Assembly: GCF_013184495.1 (NCBI RefSeq)
Contig: NZ_JAAOIY010000001.1
Span: 310,001 to 374,000, forward strand
From: Sporosarcina jiandibaonis
GTDB taxonomy: Bacteria > Bacillota > Bacilli > Bacillales_A > Planococcaceae
Direction: 5' to 3'
Length of the DNA stretch: 64,000 nucleotides
Shown here piece after piece: positions 1 through 8,530 of this stretch; the stretch's first letter is position 1, and each line of letters starts with the position of its first letter. Under the pieces are notes generated by a model that worked only from the letters and a program-made list of their open reading frames with translations, ran no database searches and was not told the DNA's origin. The position numbers and the translations under genes are program-made.

Positions 1-373
1 CAGCAAATTCACCTTCGAGTTCAGCGGCACGCATTCCGTCTTCATCTGAAAAGTCTTCTTTCATGTAAATCGCGTTCTTTTCGTTCATAATGTCATAGAG
101 GTGTTTATGTCCCATAATGACTGTTTCGAGCACTTCGTTTTCTTCGTATTCGAAATGGTTTTGTTTCAGTATTGCAAGGCGTTCGTTGGGATTCATAATG
201 ACATTACCTGATTGCGGTTCAAGTTCACCTGACAAAATTTTGATGAATGTCGATTTCCCTGCACCATTCGCACCAATTAGTCCGTAGCAATGACCAGGGT
301 TAAACTGTATATTTACGTCTTCAAAGAGTTTGCGATCTCCGAATTGAAGACTCACATTATTTACTGCTATCAT
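1..373 (-). CDS. ABC-F family ATPase, N-terminal part (YkpA-like), cut by window edge
   Basis: This is the first 124 residues of an ABC-F protein; the rest lies beyond base 1. The frame opens MIAVNNVSLQFGDRKLFEDV and has a Walker A loop GANGAGKST near residues 35-43. ABC-F proteins are soluble tandem ATPases that bind the ribosome rather than membrane domains; the sequence closely matches what I recall of B. subtilis YkpA. The ATG at 373-371 is preceded by an AGGAGG site (about 380-385 on the opposite strand). Without the second ATPase domain the subfamily cannot be settled, but ABC-F membership is well supported. Confidence 0.85.
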   Translation of the reverse strand, partial: MIAVNNVSLQFGDRKLFEDVNIQFNPGHCYGLIGANGAGKSTFIKILSGELEPQSGNVIMNPNERLAILKQNHFEYEENEVLETVIMGHKHLYDIMNEKNAIYMKEDFSDEDGMRAAELEGEFA

Positions 374-486
374 AAGTATCCTCCTAAAAATCTCAATGCT
401 ATTAGTATAACACGAAATGGTTGGGGAATGGAATAACTAATACAGTCATTTCCAATATTATATCTGTTCAGAAAGGATAATGTCTT

Positions 487-1680
487 TTGTCTAATCAATT
501 AAAGAAACATCGCGGGGTCCTAATTCTTTTTACAATATTTGCAATATCGATCAACCTTCGTCCTGCAATCACTTCAATCGGACCGATGCTTGAAACAATA
601 CGAGAACATTTATCATTATCAAATGTCCAAGTTACATTGCTGACGGCAGTTCCTGTTGTCTGTATGGGAATCTTTGCGTCACTTGCACCACTATTAAATC
701 GTAAATTCGGTATAAAGCGTATTATGTATGTAATGCTGATTCTTATAGGGGGCATGACTGCTCTAAGAGGCGTTTTTTCTGGATTTCCGATTCTAATCAG
801 TACAGCATTTGTCATCGGGATTTCTATCGCAGTCATAGGTCCTCTTCTTTCTGCGATGATCAAACAATATTTCCCTGACCGTGCCGCTTCCGTCATTGGC
901 GTCTATTCTTTCGGAATGGGGGTCGGCGCAGCTGCAAGCGCAGGACTGACCGGATTATTTTATGAAACGACGAATTCATATCTCTTCGCACTAAGTATTT
1001 GGGCGATATTAGCCTTTATTGGAATAATCTCGTGGTTTTTTATGATGAAAGAAGATATAGAAGTACAACAAAAGGATTCCGTCGTCGTGAAATTGAAAGA
1101 AAAAGGGCGATCACCTTGGAAAACGGGTAAAGCCTGGTTGTTCCTATTGTTTTTCGGATTGCAATCGGCTCTGTTTTTTTCGATTATTACATGGCTCGCT
1201 CCTATTGCGTTATCTGCAGGCATGACGTTGCTGCAAGCAGGGACTTTACTAAGTGTCATGACTACCATTCAAATATTTTTAAATATATTGCTTCCGCTTA
1301 TGATGGAGAAATTCCCGGCTCGGAAGCTTTGGATTAATGTTATGTTGATTTCTGGCTTATTAGCATCATGTTTATTTTGGACAGGTTTTCATCCGTTAAT
1401 GTGGGCGGGGGCAGTCATTATGGGGATTCCACTTGGAGGTCTATTTCCCGTTGCGTTGTTGTTGCCGTTAGACGAGACGGATACAGCTGATGAAACTAAT
1501 TCATGGACAGCCATGATGCAAACGGGCGGCTTTATAATGGGTGGCCTTTTACCACTGCTCATCGCGTTTGTCTTCGATTGGACGAGTAATCATACGTATA
1601 CTTTTATCATTATCACGACGATGTATCTCGTTATGTTCGGCTTAACCATTATGATTGGAGATAAGAAAGAAATCGAATAA
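487..1680 (+). CDS. MFS transporter, CynX/NimT (YeaN-like) family
   Basis: A 397-residue, strongly hydrophobic protein with about twelve predicted membrane helices, the size of a typical major facilitator. The early segment with NLRPAITSIGPML is characteristic of the CynX/NimT group (cyanate, 2-nitroimidazole and related exporters or permeases), as I recall the family. A charged cytoplasmic loop around residues 190-215 (KLKEKGRSPWK) separates two six-helix halves. The start is TTG at 487 with an AAAGGA site about ten bases upstream. It stands alone and converges on msrA. The substrate cannot be told from sequence. Confidence 0.8.
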   Translation: MSNQLKKHRGVLILFTIFAISINLRPAITSIGPMLETIREHLSLSNVQVTLLTAVPVVCMGIFASLAPLLNRKFGIKRIMYVMLILIGGMTALRGVFSGFPILISTAFVIGISIAVIGPLLSAMIKQYFPDRAASVIGVYSFGMGVGAAASAGLTGLFYETTNSYLFALSIWAILAFIGIISWFFMMKEDIEVQQKDSVVVKLKEKGRSPWKTGKAWLFLLFFGLQSALFFSIITWLAPIALSAGMTLLQAGTLLSVMTTIQIFLNILLPLMMEKFPARKLWINVMLISGLLASCLFWTGFHPLMWAGAVIMGIPLGGLFPVALLLPLDETDTADETNSWTAMMQTGGFIMGGLLPLLIAFVFDWTSNHTYTFIIITTMYLVMFGLTIMIGDKKEIE

Positions 1681-1700
1681 GAAGAATATATAAGAAAACG

Positions 1701-1802
1701 AAGGCGTTATTTCGAAAAGAGCCTCGAAATTACAAGGCATAAGTTTCGATAAAACCATCGAAATTCGAAGGCATAAGTTTCGAAAAGAGCCTCGAAATTA
1801 TG
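1701..1802. repeat. Three tandem copies of a ~34-bp hairpin unit
   Basis: Units start at about 1701, 1734 and 1768. Each begins AAGGC(G/A)T(T/A)A and carries TTTCGA followed after 8-10 bases by TCGAAATT, so each can fold into a small stem-loop. The array fills the space between the convergent MFS and msrA genes. It may act as a transcription barrier or be a copy-number-variable intergenic repeat. No T-run typical of an intrinsic terminator follows the copies. Confidence 0.75.
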
Positions 1803-1824
1803 CCCTATTGCCTTATTCATTACT

Positions 1825-2358
1825 TTATTCGGACCAGTGTTTCTTTATAAATTCATCGCGTCCGGAACGCGCTCGGTCCTCTTTATAATGTTCTTTTTCT
1901 TTTTCGTGGTAATCTTGGTGATATTCTTCTGCACGGTAAAATGTTTCGGCAGGCCGAATAGGAGTGACGATCGGTTTTTCGAACATTCCGCTAGCATCTA
2001 GTTCAGACTTTGATTGTTCGGCAATTTGACGTTGCTCGTCCGTATAATGAAAAATAGCGGTTGAGTAGGAATGTCCGCGGTCATGGAATTGTCCATACGC
2101 ATCGGTTGGATCGATTTGTTGCCAGAAAACTTCTAGTAATTTATCGTATGGGAATACCTCGGGGTCATATGTAATTTCGACGACTTCCAAATGGCCGGAA
2201 TCGCCTTTTTTCACGTCTTCATATGTAGGATTCTCGACATGTCCACCCATATATCCGGAGACTACATCGTGTATGCCGTTCCATTCTTTAAACGGCTTGA
2301 CCATGCACCAAAAACAACCTCCTGCAAATGCTGCTTTCTCTAACTTATTATTCGACAT
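1825..2358 (-). CDS. msrA: Peptide-methionine (S)-S-oxide reductase MsrA
   Basis: MsrA reduces the S epimer of methionine sulfoxide in proteins with thioredoxin as the electron source. The active-site motif GCFWC lies at residues 14-18, with the catalytic cysteine at 15 in the numbering used here. The motif GYMGGHVENPTYEDV and the C-terminal half with EEYHQDYHEK agree with the family. The frame is open from a GTG at 2370, but an AGAGGTG site is best placed for the ATG at 2358, giving 177 residues. No msrB is fused or adjacent. A YjcZ-type gene lies upstream on the same strand, separated by a terminator. Confidence 0.93.
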   Translation of the reverse strand: MSNNKLEKAAFAGGCFWCMVKPFKEWNGIHDVVSGYMGGHVENPTYEDVKKGDSGHLEVVEITYDPEVFPYDKLLEVFWQQIDPTDAYGQFHDRGHSYSTAIFHYTDEQRQIAEQSKSELDASGMFEKPIVTPIRPAETFYRAEEYHQDYHEKEKEHYKEDRARSGRDEFIKKHWSE

Positions 2359-2404
2359 TGACATCAACACCTCTAGTTTTTATATGAAATTAGTATAGCA
2401 AAGG

Positions 2405-2433
2405 AATAATAAAAGAGCGCGTATTAAGCGCTC
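2405..2433 (-). terminator. Intrinsic terminator of the YjcZ-type gene
   Basis: Read on the minus strand, GAGCGC, a seven-base loop and GCGCTC are followed by TTTTATTATT. It sits between the YjcZ-type gene and msrA, so the two are probably separate transcripts. Confidence 0.7.
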
Positions 2434-2483
2434 CAATCTACGGGAGGTGCCTCTGAGCGAATTCGTTTTTATTTTTCAACCGG

Positions 2484-2582
2484 TTAATAAATGAAGCTTG
2501 CACCAATGATAATCAACAGGATGAAAAGTACGACAAGTAAAGCAAAAGAGGAACCATAACCTTTGCCATGTTCATACCCCAT
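2484..2582 (-). CDS. YjcZ/SscA-family sporulation miniprotein (32 aa)
   Basis: A 32-residue frame that is too short for standard ORF calling. It starts MGYEHGKGYGSSFALL and continues into one hydrophobic helix ending IIGASFIY. This glycine/tyrosine-rich head plus single helix is the pattern of the YjcZ (SscA-related) family, tiny proteins found in spore formers; SscA takes part in B. subtilis spore coat assembly. The AAAGGCGGTG site lies six bases before the ATG, and a terminator follows. Function in this organism is inferred from the family only. Confidence 0.8.
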   Translation of the reverse strand: MGYEHGKGYGSSFALLVVLFILLIIIGASFIY

Positions 2583-2801
2583 AAATAACACCGCCTTTCT
2601 AGATAAATCTATTTGTAGTATATGTTTATTGATTCGTAAGGAGATGGGGGAATGCCATGATAAGTAAATAATACTCCTTCCGGCAACATTACTTCTCAGT
2701 GCAAAAAATGAGAGCGAAATAGGTGTATCGTGTTATGATTAATGCAACCATAGAAGTTATTATTCGTCCTTTTATAAAGAACGATTTTTGGAGGAATTTT
2801 A

Positions 2802-3761
2802 GTGGAAGATCATGATGAAATTATCATCTCGAGAAGAACAAGAAAAAGAAAACTTCGTATCGGTAGAGTGATTTTTACAATTTTAACTTTACTTTTCATA
2901 CTCATTGGAGTTTATTCGATTTTCCAATATAACTCGGGTAAATCATTATCAAAAGGAAATTCTATTGATCCGGGTCCTTTTAAAGGCGATAGCATCCATC
3001 CTAATTATTCATCAACCGAAAACTATTTACTCTTAGGTATTGATGATGACGGTAGCGGGAAATCAAGATCGGATACAATGATGGTGTTATCATGGAATAA
3101 GAGTGAAGGCACTATGCGCATTATTTCTTTAATGAGAGATATCTATGCGGAGATTCCTGGTTATCAATCTTACAAGTTAAATACCGCGTATTATTTAGAC
3201 GGGGTTCAACTAACAAAGGATACGATTACGGGAATGTTCGGAATCCCTATTCATCATTACGCGATCATAGACTTTGATAGTTTTGAATCAATTGTTGATA
3301 TTGCATTTCCTAATGGTGTTGAAATCGATGTAAAAAAAGAGATGTCAAAAGAAATTGGCGTGACATTGAAAAAGGGGAAAAAGCAATTAAACGGAAAAGA
3401 ATTACTAGGCTATGCACGATTCCGTGCTGATTCGGAAGGCGACTTTGGACGAGTCGCGAGACAACAGGAAGTATTATCCGCGGTGAAAAATGAAGCCTTC
3501 ACGCCAAGTGTGATTATGAACGTTCCGAAAACAATCGGAGCATTATCTGGTTATATTCATACAGATTTAACTACTAAAGATGAAATCACGCGTGCACTTT
3601 CTTTTGCGCTAAAGGGCGGTGCTGATATCGAAACAATGACAGTTCCGATTGAAGGGTCTTATTGGTTTAATTCCTATAGCCATGCTGGTTCGGTTATTGA
3701 ATTAGATCTTGAAAAAAATAAAGAAGAGATTTCAAGATTTTTGAATATGAAGCTTGATTAA
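2802..3761 (+). CDS. LytR-CpsA-Psr (LCP) family cell wall protein
   Basis: LCP enzymes transfer lipid-linked anionic polymers such as teichoic acids to peptidoglycan on the outer face of the membrane. The 319-residue protein has a basic cytoplasmic tail, one membrane helix at about residues 22-42, and an extracellular LCP domain. Family marks are NYLLLGIDDDGSGKSRSDTM, MRDIYAEIPG and GYARFRADSEGDFGRVARQQ, which contain the conserved Asp and Arg residues that bind the polyprenyl diphosphate. The start is GTG at 2802, with GGAGG about eight bases upstream. It is similar to TagU-type proteins. The AI-2E-family gene follows closely and is likely cotranscribed. Confidence 0.9.
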   Translation: MEDHDEIIISRRTRKRKLRIGRVIFTILTLLFILIGVYSIFQYNSGKSLSKGNSIDPGPFKGDSIHPNYSSTENYLLLGIDDDGSGKSRSDTMMVLSWNKSEGTMRIISLMRDIYAEIPGYQSYKLNTAYYLDGVQLTKDTITGMFGIPIHHYAIIDFDSFESIVDIAFPNGVEIDVKKEMSKEIGVTLKKGKKQLNGKELLGYARFRADSEGDFGRVARQQEVLSAVKNEAFTPSVIMNVPKTIGALSGYIHTDLTTKDEITRALSFALKGGADIETMTVPIEGSYWFNSYSHAGSVIELDLEKNKEEISRFLNMKLD

Positions 3762-3790
3762 ATTGATTGATTCGGAATGAGGGGATGAAT

Positions 3791-5002
3791 TTGAAGCAGG
3801 AGCCACTATCAAAACAAACTCATGAGAAAACGGATGCAGAAAATGAAAAAGTGAATGTCATTCGTTTTCTCGGTGGAAAAAGTACATTATTTGTATTGGT
3901 TTCAATTTTACTCATCGGATTAATCATAGTGGTATTCAAAGAGGTTTCGTTTATTTTTTATCCGATAAAGGTATTTAGTTCAACAGTTGTTTTGCCGATT
4001 ATCTTAGCATCCATCGGTTATTATTTACTGAGGCCGATCCTGCGTTTATTAGAAAGAGTACGTATTCCTCGCCCTTGGGGAATCCTTATTATCTTTCTAG
4101 GCGCGAGCGGTCTCATTACCTTGCTGGTTTTTCTGGTTTTGCCATTTTTAAAATTACAAATTAATAATTTAGTGGATGAATTCCCGACGTATTTTAAAAA
4201 ATTAGCATTGGATATTGATACATTTTTAAGAACATCTATTTTTTCTTCGTATTATGAAAAGCTTGATATTAACGCGCTTGCACTAGTAGAATCTGCACCG
4301 GACAATGTCGGCAAGTTTTTAACTGACACGGTGGGCGGAATCGCTGTCGGTTTAACGTCATTTGTTAGTGCGCTTACGGGTTTCGTATTAGCGATCGTCA
4401 CGGTCCCTTTCATTCTTTTTTATTTATTGAAAGATGGGGAGAAACTGCCGAAAGTCTTTATCAAAATGTTGCCGCCAAGTATGCGGGATGATGCAGAAGT
4501 TATTGTCAAAGATGCCGACCATCAAATTAGTTCTTATATTCAGGGGCAAATTCTTGTTGCGATCTGTATCGGGATAATGGTGTCGATTGGATTTAAGATA
4601 ATAGGCATGGAGTATGCAGTGCTTCTTGGCGTAATAGCCATGTTTACAAGTGTAGTTCCGTATTTAGGTCCTTTGATTGCCATAACGCCGGCTGTAATCA
4701 TTGCAATTGTAACATCGCCATTTATGTTGATCAAACTCGCAGTTGTCTGGACAATTGTGCAATTGATAGATGGGAAGTTTATTTCTCCTCAAATTATGGG
4801 GAAATCGCTTAGCATCCATCCGATTACAATCATATTTGTTTTACTAACTGCCGGTTCACTATTCGGAGTGGCAGGTGTTATTCTTGGTATACCGGGTTAC
4901 GCCTTGCTGAAAGTATTGATCACTCATTTATTTAAATTATTCAAGGTCCGATATAATAAGCATATTTCTGAAGAGAAATACCAATATGATATACCAGATT
5001 GA
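3791..5002 (+). CDS. AI-2E family (UPF0118/PerM) membrane transporter
   Basis: About 403 residues with eight predicted membrane helices and a large extracytoplasmic stretch between residues 110 and 180, as in the family first linked to autoinducer-2 export and now including Na+/H+ exchangers and general permeases. The conserved C-terminal part contains DGKFISPQIMGKSLSIHPI, a strong family mark. The open frame begins at 3767, but GAGGGG is best spaced for the TTG at 3791. It directly follows the LCP gene and ends at a terminator. The substrate is unknown. Confidence 0.85.
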   Translation: MKQEPLSKQTHEKTDAENEKVNVIRFLGGKSTLFVLVSILLIGLIIVVFKEVSFIFYPIKVFSSTVVLPIILASIGYYLLRPILRLLERVRIPRPWGILIIFLGASGLITLLVFLVLPFLKLQINNLVDEFPTYFKKLALDIDTFLRTSIFSSYYEKLDINALALVESAPDNVGKFLTDTVGGIAVGLTSFVSALTGFVLAIVTVPFILFYLLKDGEKLPKVFIKMLPPSMRDDAEVIVKDADHQISSYIQGQILVAICIGIMVSIGFKIIGMEYAVLLGVIAMFTSVVPYLGPLIAITPAVIIAIVTSPFMLIKLAVVWTIVQLIDGKFISPQIMGKSLSIHPITIIFVLLTAGSLFGVAGVILGIPGYALLKVLITHLFKLFKVRYNKHISEEKYQYDIPD

Positions 5003-5004
5003 AC

Positions 5005-5037
5005 AAAACGCGCTTCGTTACTATGAGCGCGTTTTTT
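5005..5037 (+). terminator. Intrinsic terminator after the LCP/AI-2E pair
   Basis: AACGCGCT and AGCGCGTT form a GC-rich stem around an eleven-base loop and are followed by TTTTTTC, just past the stop codon of the AI-2E-family gene. Confidence 0.85.
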
Positions 5038-5071
5038 CATAACATTACATTTTAAAAAGGGGGATTTTAAA

Positions 5072-5488
5072 ATGGAAAGAAACATTTCAACATTTCATTC
5101 ACTTGCGAAAAACCTGAATAAGATTCATAAAACTAGTTGTGAGGGCGTTACTGTCGTTCAAAGTTCAATTCTGCATGAAATCTCATTGCATGATAATCCG
5201 TCGATGCAAACAGTTGCTAACGCCCTTGGAATGGATATAACAACATTCTCTAGGCAAATCGGGACTTTGGAAAAGATTAAGTTAATCAAACGAATACCAT
5301 ATAGTAAAGATCGAAGAATTTTATTATTAACACTAACTGAAACAGGGCAAAACTTAGTTGGAGAAATTAATAATCATATCGGTGCAACAATGGAAGCGTC
5401 ACTATCATCTATGAACGACTTTGAGAGAGAGACTGTCATGAGGTCTATGCACCTGCTTAGTGAAAAACTAAAAAGTATAGAAAAATAA
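5072..5488 (+). CDS. MarR-family transcriptional regulator
   Basis: A 138-residue winged helix-turn-helix protein. The recognition region is ANALGMDITTFSRQIGTLEKI (about residues 51-71) and the wing is KLIKRIPYSKDRRILLLTLTETG, with the conserved D-R of MarR proteins. A cysteine at about residue 24 (TSCEGVTVVQSS) near the N-terminal dimer helix could sense thiol stress, but this is speculation. ATG start with AAAGGGGG about eight bases upstream. The next gene on the same strand is the YwaF-like membrane gene, with a palindrome between them that may be this regulator's site. Confidence 0.85.
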   Translation: MERNISTFHSLAKNLNKIHKTSCEGVTVVQSSILHEISLHDNPSMQTVANALGMDITTFSRQIGTLEKIKLIKRIPYSKDRRILLLTLTETGQNLVGEINNHIGATMEASLSSMNDFERETVMRSMHLLSEKLKSIEK

Positions 5489-5515
5489 CATGAAGAGAAA
5501 AGACGTTGCGCAAAT

Positions 5516-5532
5516 AGTTGCATACTGCAACT
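5516..5532. promoter_or_regulatory. Perfect inverted repeat, candidate MarR operator
   Basis: AGTTGCA-TAC-TGCAACT has perfect 7-bp arms and lies about 20 bp upstream of a TATAAT box at 5554-5559 that would serve the YwaF-like gene. MarR dimers bind palindromes of this length, and the regulator gene ends 28 bp upstream. Binding is an inference. Confidence 0.4.
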
Positions 5533-5642
5533 TTAATTCGCGCTAATTGTTTGTATAATGCAAGTATTATTGATTGGGACATAATCATCTACTATGTACT
5601 GCTATAATAATCTTAATAGTCTAATTGAAATGGGATGGTAGT

Positions 5643-6353
5643 ATGGCAAACGGAATTGAGCCTTCATTCATAATGTTTTCCACTGAACATGTAATAGCGG
5701 TAGTCTTATTATGCTTATGTGTTTATTTATTATTTCTGTTGAAAAAGAAATTGTCGCTTCGGCAGGTGCATCTTCGATTATTTGAACGACTTTTTGCGGG
5801 ATCTTTATTGATTATGGAAATCTTTTATCACATTTGGATGGTTACTACAGGACGATGGAATTTATCGAGTTCGTTGCCGCTTGAATTATGCAGCATAAGT
5901 TTACTTGTTGCGATTTTACTGCTATGGACAAGGGATAGGCGCTTATATCTGTTCGTCTTCTTTGCTGGCATCGGAGGAGCAATGCAGGCGATTGGAACAC
6001 CTGTTCTCGATGCGGGTTTTCCGCACTTTAGATACTTCCATTTTTTCTATACGCATATCGGAATTATCATTACAGCGCTTTATTTTACTTGGATTATAGG
6101 GTACAGACCAACATTTAGAGGAATTATGAATACGATGATTGTTTTAAACGTATTGCTGCCATTCATTTTTTTTGTGAATCAGCTTTTTGATGCAAATTAT
6201 ATGTTTTTACGGATGAAACCGGCAAATGAGAGTCTGCTAGATTTATTAGGTCCCTATCCTTGGTATATTTTATCACTTGAAGCAGTCGCACTTATTATTT
6301 TCGTCTTATTATGGCTGGCTTTCAGAAAACGGAAATCTACGACCAACGGCTGA
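5643..6353 (+). CDS. YwaF-like integral membrane protein (TIGR02206 family)
   Basis: About 236 residues with seven predicted membrane helices. The motifs HIWMVTTGRWNLSSSLPLELCS and RYFHFFYTHIGIII fit the TIGR02206/YwaF family, conserved in Bacillales and without known function. A longer frame opens at TTG 5625; the ATG at 5643 aligns better with homologues as I recall them, although the GGGATGG upstream is a weak ribosome site. It probably has its own promoter (TATAAT at 5554). Confidence 0.75.
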   Translation: MANGIEPSFIMFSTEHVIAVVLLCLCVYLLFLLKKKLSLRQVHLRLFERLFAGSLLIMEIFYHIWMVTTGRWNLSSSLPLELCSISLLVAILLLWTRDRRLYLFVFFAGIGGAMQAIGTPVLDAGFPHFRYFHFFYTHIGIIITALYFTWIIGYRPTFRGIMNTMIVLNVLLPFIFFVNQLFDANYMFLRMKPANESLLDLLGPYPWYILSLEAVALIIFVLLWLAFRKRKSTTNG

Positions 6354-6440
6354 GATGAAACCACCCCCCAAGTCCATTCAAATTGCTTTTGCCACCCAAT
6401 ATAATGGGTTTAGAGGAAATTATTATATGGAGGTTAGAAA

Positions 6441-7241
6441 ATGAAACAAAATAGGGGATTGCTTATTGTATTGCTGATTATTGTTGTCGTTGTGTTAGGT
6501 GGTAGTTTGCTATTTCAAGCTTGGAATAAATTTGTTGATGACTCGAACAAGGTCGTGATGGAGGACGAATATTTCACAACGATAGATGTCCTTTCCGACA
6601 ATGCGGCGGTAGAAATTATTCCGACCGATAGTTCGATTACTACCGTTGAATATGTTGGAAAGAAGAGAAAAAATGCAAAGTTTGATTTCAATGCAGTAGT
6701 TAGTAATAAAACGCTCACCGTAGAGTTCAAGGAGAAAAGATGGAATTTCTTGCGTTTTGATTTATCATTTTCCAAAATGGAGTTACTAGTAAAAGTTCCC
6801 GAAAAACAATATGAATTGATTAAAATCAAAAGTAATAACGGAAAGATCAAAGCAGAAAACTTGGAAGTTAAAGATATATCCTTTGAAACTGACAATGGAA
6901 GTATCGAATTGAAAAATGTCGATGCGGTTTCTACCAATATTCAATCAAATAACGGTAAGATCATGTTAGAACAAGTTGATGGCGAAATTATTGGAAAGAC
7001 AGACAACGGCCGTATTATGCTTGCAACAAATGATTTGGATCGTCCAATAGATTTAGCAACAGCAAATGGACGTATTGAAATTATGACCGAAAATGAGCCG
7101 ACCAATGGAATAATTGATGTGAAAACAGATAATGGGAAAATCGATATTTTCGGAGAAAAGAATGAGCATACAGTGTTTGGGAAAGGTGAACATTTAATAA
7201 AATTAAGATCCGATAACGGAAGAATAACCATAACAAAGTGA
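6441..7241 (+). CDS. DUF4097 family membrane-anchored beta-repeat protein
   Basis: A 266-residue protein with one N-terminal membrane helix (about residues 6-25) and then a long series of short strands of the pattern SDNGKI, TDNGSIE, SNNGKIM, TDNGRIM, ATANGRIE, TDNGKIDI and SDNGRITI. This regular SNG/DNG ladder is the hallmark of DUF4097, a right-handed beta-solenoid-like domain often linked to envelope stress or adhesion. ATG start with GGAGGT about eight bases before. A second, diverged DUF4097 protein is encoded at 46.3-47.0 kb. Precise role unknown. Confidence 0.82.
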   Translation: MKQNRGLLIVLLIIVVVVLGGSLLFQAWNKFVDDSNKVVMEDEYFTTIDVLSDNAAVEIIPTDSSITTVEYVGKKRKNAKFDFNAVVSNKTLTVEFKEKRWNFLRFDLSFSKMELLVKVPEKQYELIKIKSNNGKIKAENLEVKDISFETDNGSIELKNVDAVSTNIQSNNGKIMLEQVDGEIIGKTDNGRIMLATNDLDRPIDLATANGRIEIMTENEPTNGIIDVKTDNGKIDIFGEKNEHTVFGKGEHLIKLRSDNGRITITK

Positions 7242-7284
7242 CTTGTTGTATGTGTTATATGGAGCTCGAATGCAAATCAAAAAC

Positions 7285-7321
7285 AAACCGTCCTTGGGCT
7301 TAGATAGCTAAGGGCGGTTTA
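7285..7321. terminator. Bidirectional terminator between DUF4097 and GH18 genes
   Basis: AAACCGTCCTT pairs with AAGGGCGGTTT around a 14-base loop. The A/T-rich flanks suit termination from both sides of this convergent pair. Confidence 0.7.
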
Positions 7322-7341
7322 CTTGTTTCTAACTATTGAAT

Positions 7342-8481
7342 CTACATTCTTTTACGTATTGTAAAATTGTCTTCAAGTAACACCCAATTTTGCGGGTACG
7401 GATAGCCAAGCACCCAGTAGCTGATTCCGCGCAAATTATAATTTTTCACCGTATTAAATTTTGCCTGTGCGCTTCTGGCGTCTTCAAACCATACTTCATG
7501 CGTTTGACCTTGATCATCTGCGTAACGAAAGAAAGGGGACTGGGCTGTTTCGTCATATTGAATGGCCACATTATGTTGTACGGCACGTCGAACGGCTTCC
7601 TGTTGACTAAATGTCTCAGCCTCTGACCCGGGTACATGCGGAAGCACCCAGTCACGAGCATAGATTTGAAATCCGAAAAAAATCTTGTCCCTGGGAATTA
7701 CAGTAACTGCATAATCAAGTACACGTTTTATTTGGTTGAGAGGCGAGATGGCTTGGGGCGGTCCAAGCCGATAGCCCCACTCATAAGTCATTAACACAAC
7801 AAAATCAACGATTCTTCCATGCGCTTCATAATCATGCGCTTCATACAATAACCCTTTTTGTTCACCACTAACTTTCGGCGCAAGGGCAGTCGAAACAAAA
7901 AAGCCTTCAGGATGCAATCGGTCAACAGAACGTTGTAAAAATTGATTGTAAAGCACACGATCTGCGGGTAATACGTTTTCAAAATCAATGTTTATACCCC
8001 GATACCCTTTTTCTTTCATTAACGATATTATATTTGTTAATAAACGTTCTTGAATGTCATTATTTGATAGAATGGTATGCGCTAATGTTGAACCAGCTTC
8101 CGTTGCGCTAAAATTGGTAATGCATAATACGGGGACGACTCGCTCCGCTAAAGCTGCTTGAATCATAGCGGCATCATCGAGGGCTTCTAGGCCGCCGGTA
8201 GCTGTCATCCGATAGGCGAATGGCATCCAATAGGTTAAATCTTCACCTGCACTGTGAATTTCTTCGGCACCTGTTTCTCCTGTATTAATCGTGTAAGCAT
8301 TCACATCAATAACTGGTTTAGCTGTTACTGGTGTTGATGTAGGGATGATTAATGCTTGACCTACAACAATTTTCTCAGGTGTTTCCAATTGATTTACGTT
8401 AATAATCTGGTCAATCGGAATGCCGAATCGGCGGGAGAGATCCCATAATGATTCTCCCTTTTTCACAACATGAATCTGCAT
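7342..8481 (-). CDS. LysM plus GH18 glycoside hydrolase, spore cortex-lytic type (SleL/YaaH-like)
   Basis: A 379-residue protein with one LysM peptidoglycan-binding domain at residues 1-48 (HVVKKGESLWDLSRRFGIPI) and a GH18 barrel from about residue 80 to the end. The catalytic strand is GINIDFENV near residue 195, where the final Glu of the DxE pair is the acid/base. YaaH/SleL-type enzymes are N-acetylglucosaminidases that digest cortex fragments during spore germination. B. subtilis YaaH has two LysM copies, this one has one. There is no signal peptide, as expected for enzymes placed on the forespore from the mother cell. ATG start. Confidence 0.88.
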   Translation of the reverse strand: MQIHVVKKGESLWDLSRRFGIPIDQIINVNQLETPEKIVVGQALIIPTSTPVTAKPVIDVNAYTINTGETGAEEIHSAGEDLTYWMPFAYRMTATGGLEALDDAAMIQAALAERVVPVLCITNFSATEAGSTLAHTILSNNDIQERLLTNIISLMKEKGYRGINIDFENVLPADRVLYNQFLQRSVDRLHPEGFFVSTALAPKVSGEQKGLLYEAHDYEAHGRIVDFVVLMTYEWGYRLGPPQAISPLNQIKRVLDYAVTVIPRDKIFFGFQIYARDWVLPHVPGSEAETFSQQEAVRRAVQHNVAIQYDETAQSPFFRYADDQGQTHEVWFEDARSAQAKFNTVKNYNLRGISYWVLGYPYPQNWVLLEDNFTIRKRM

Positions 8482-8530
8482 TTACTTCACCTCTTAAAAG
8501 TCATTTACTTAGGGATTTACAAGCATTTAC

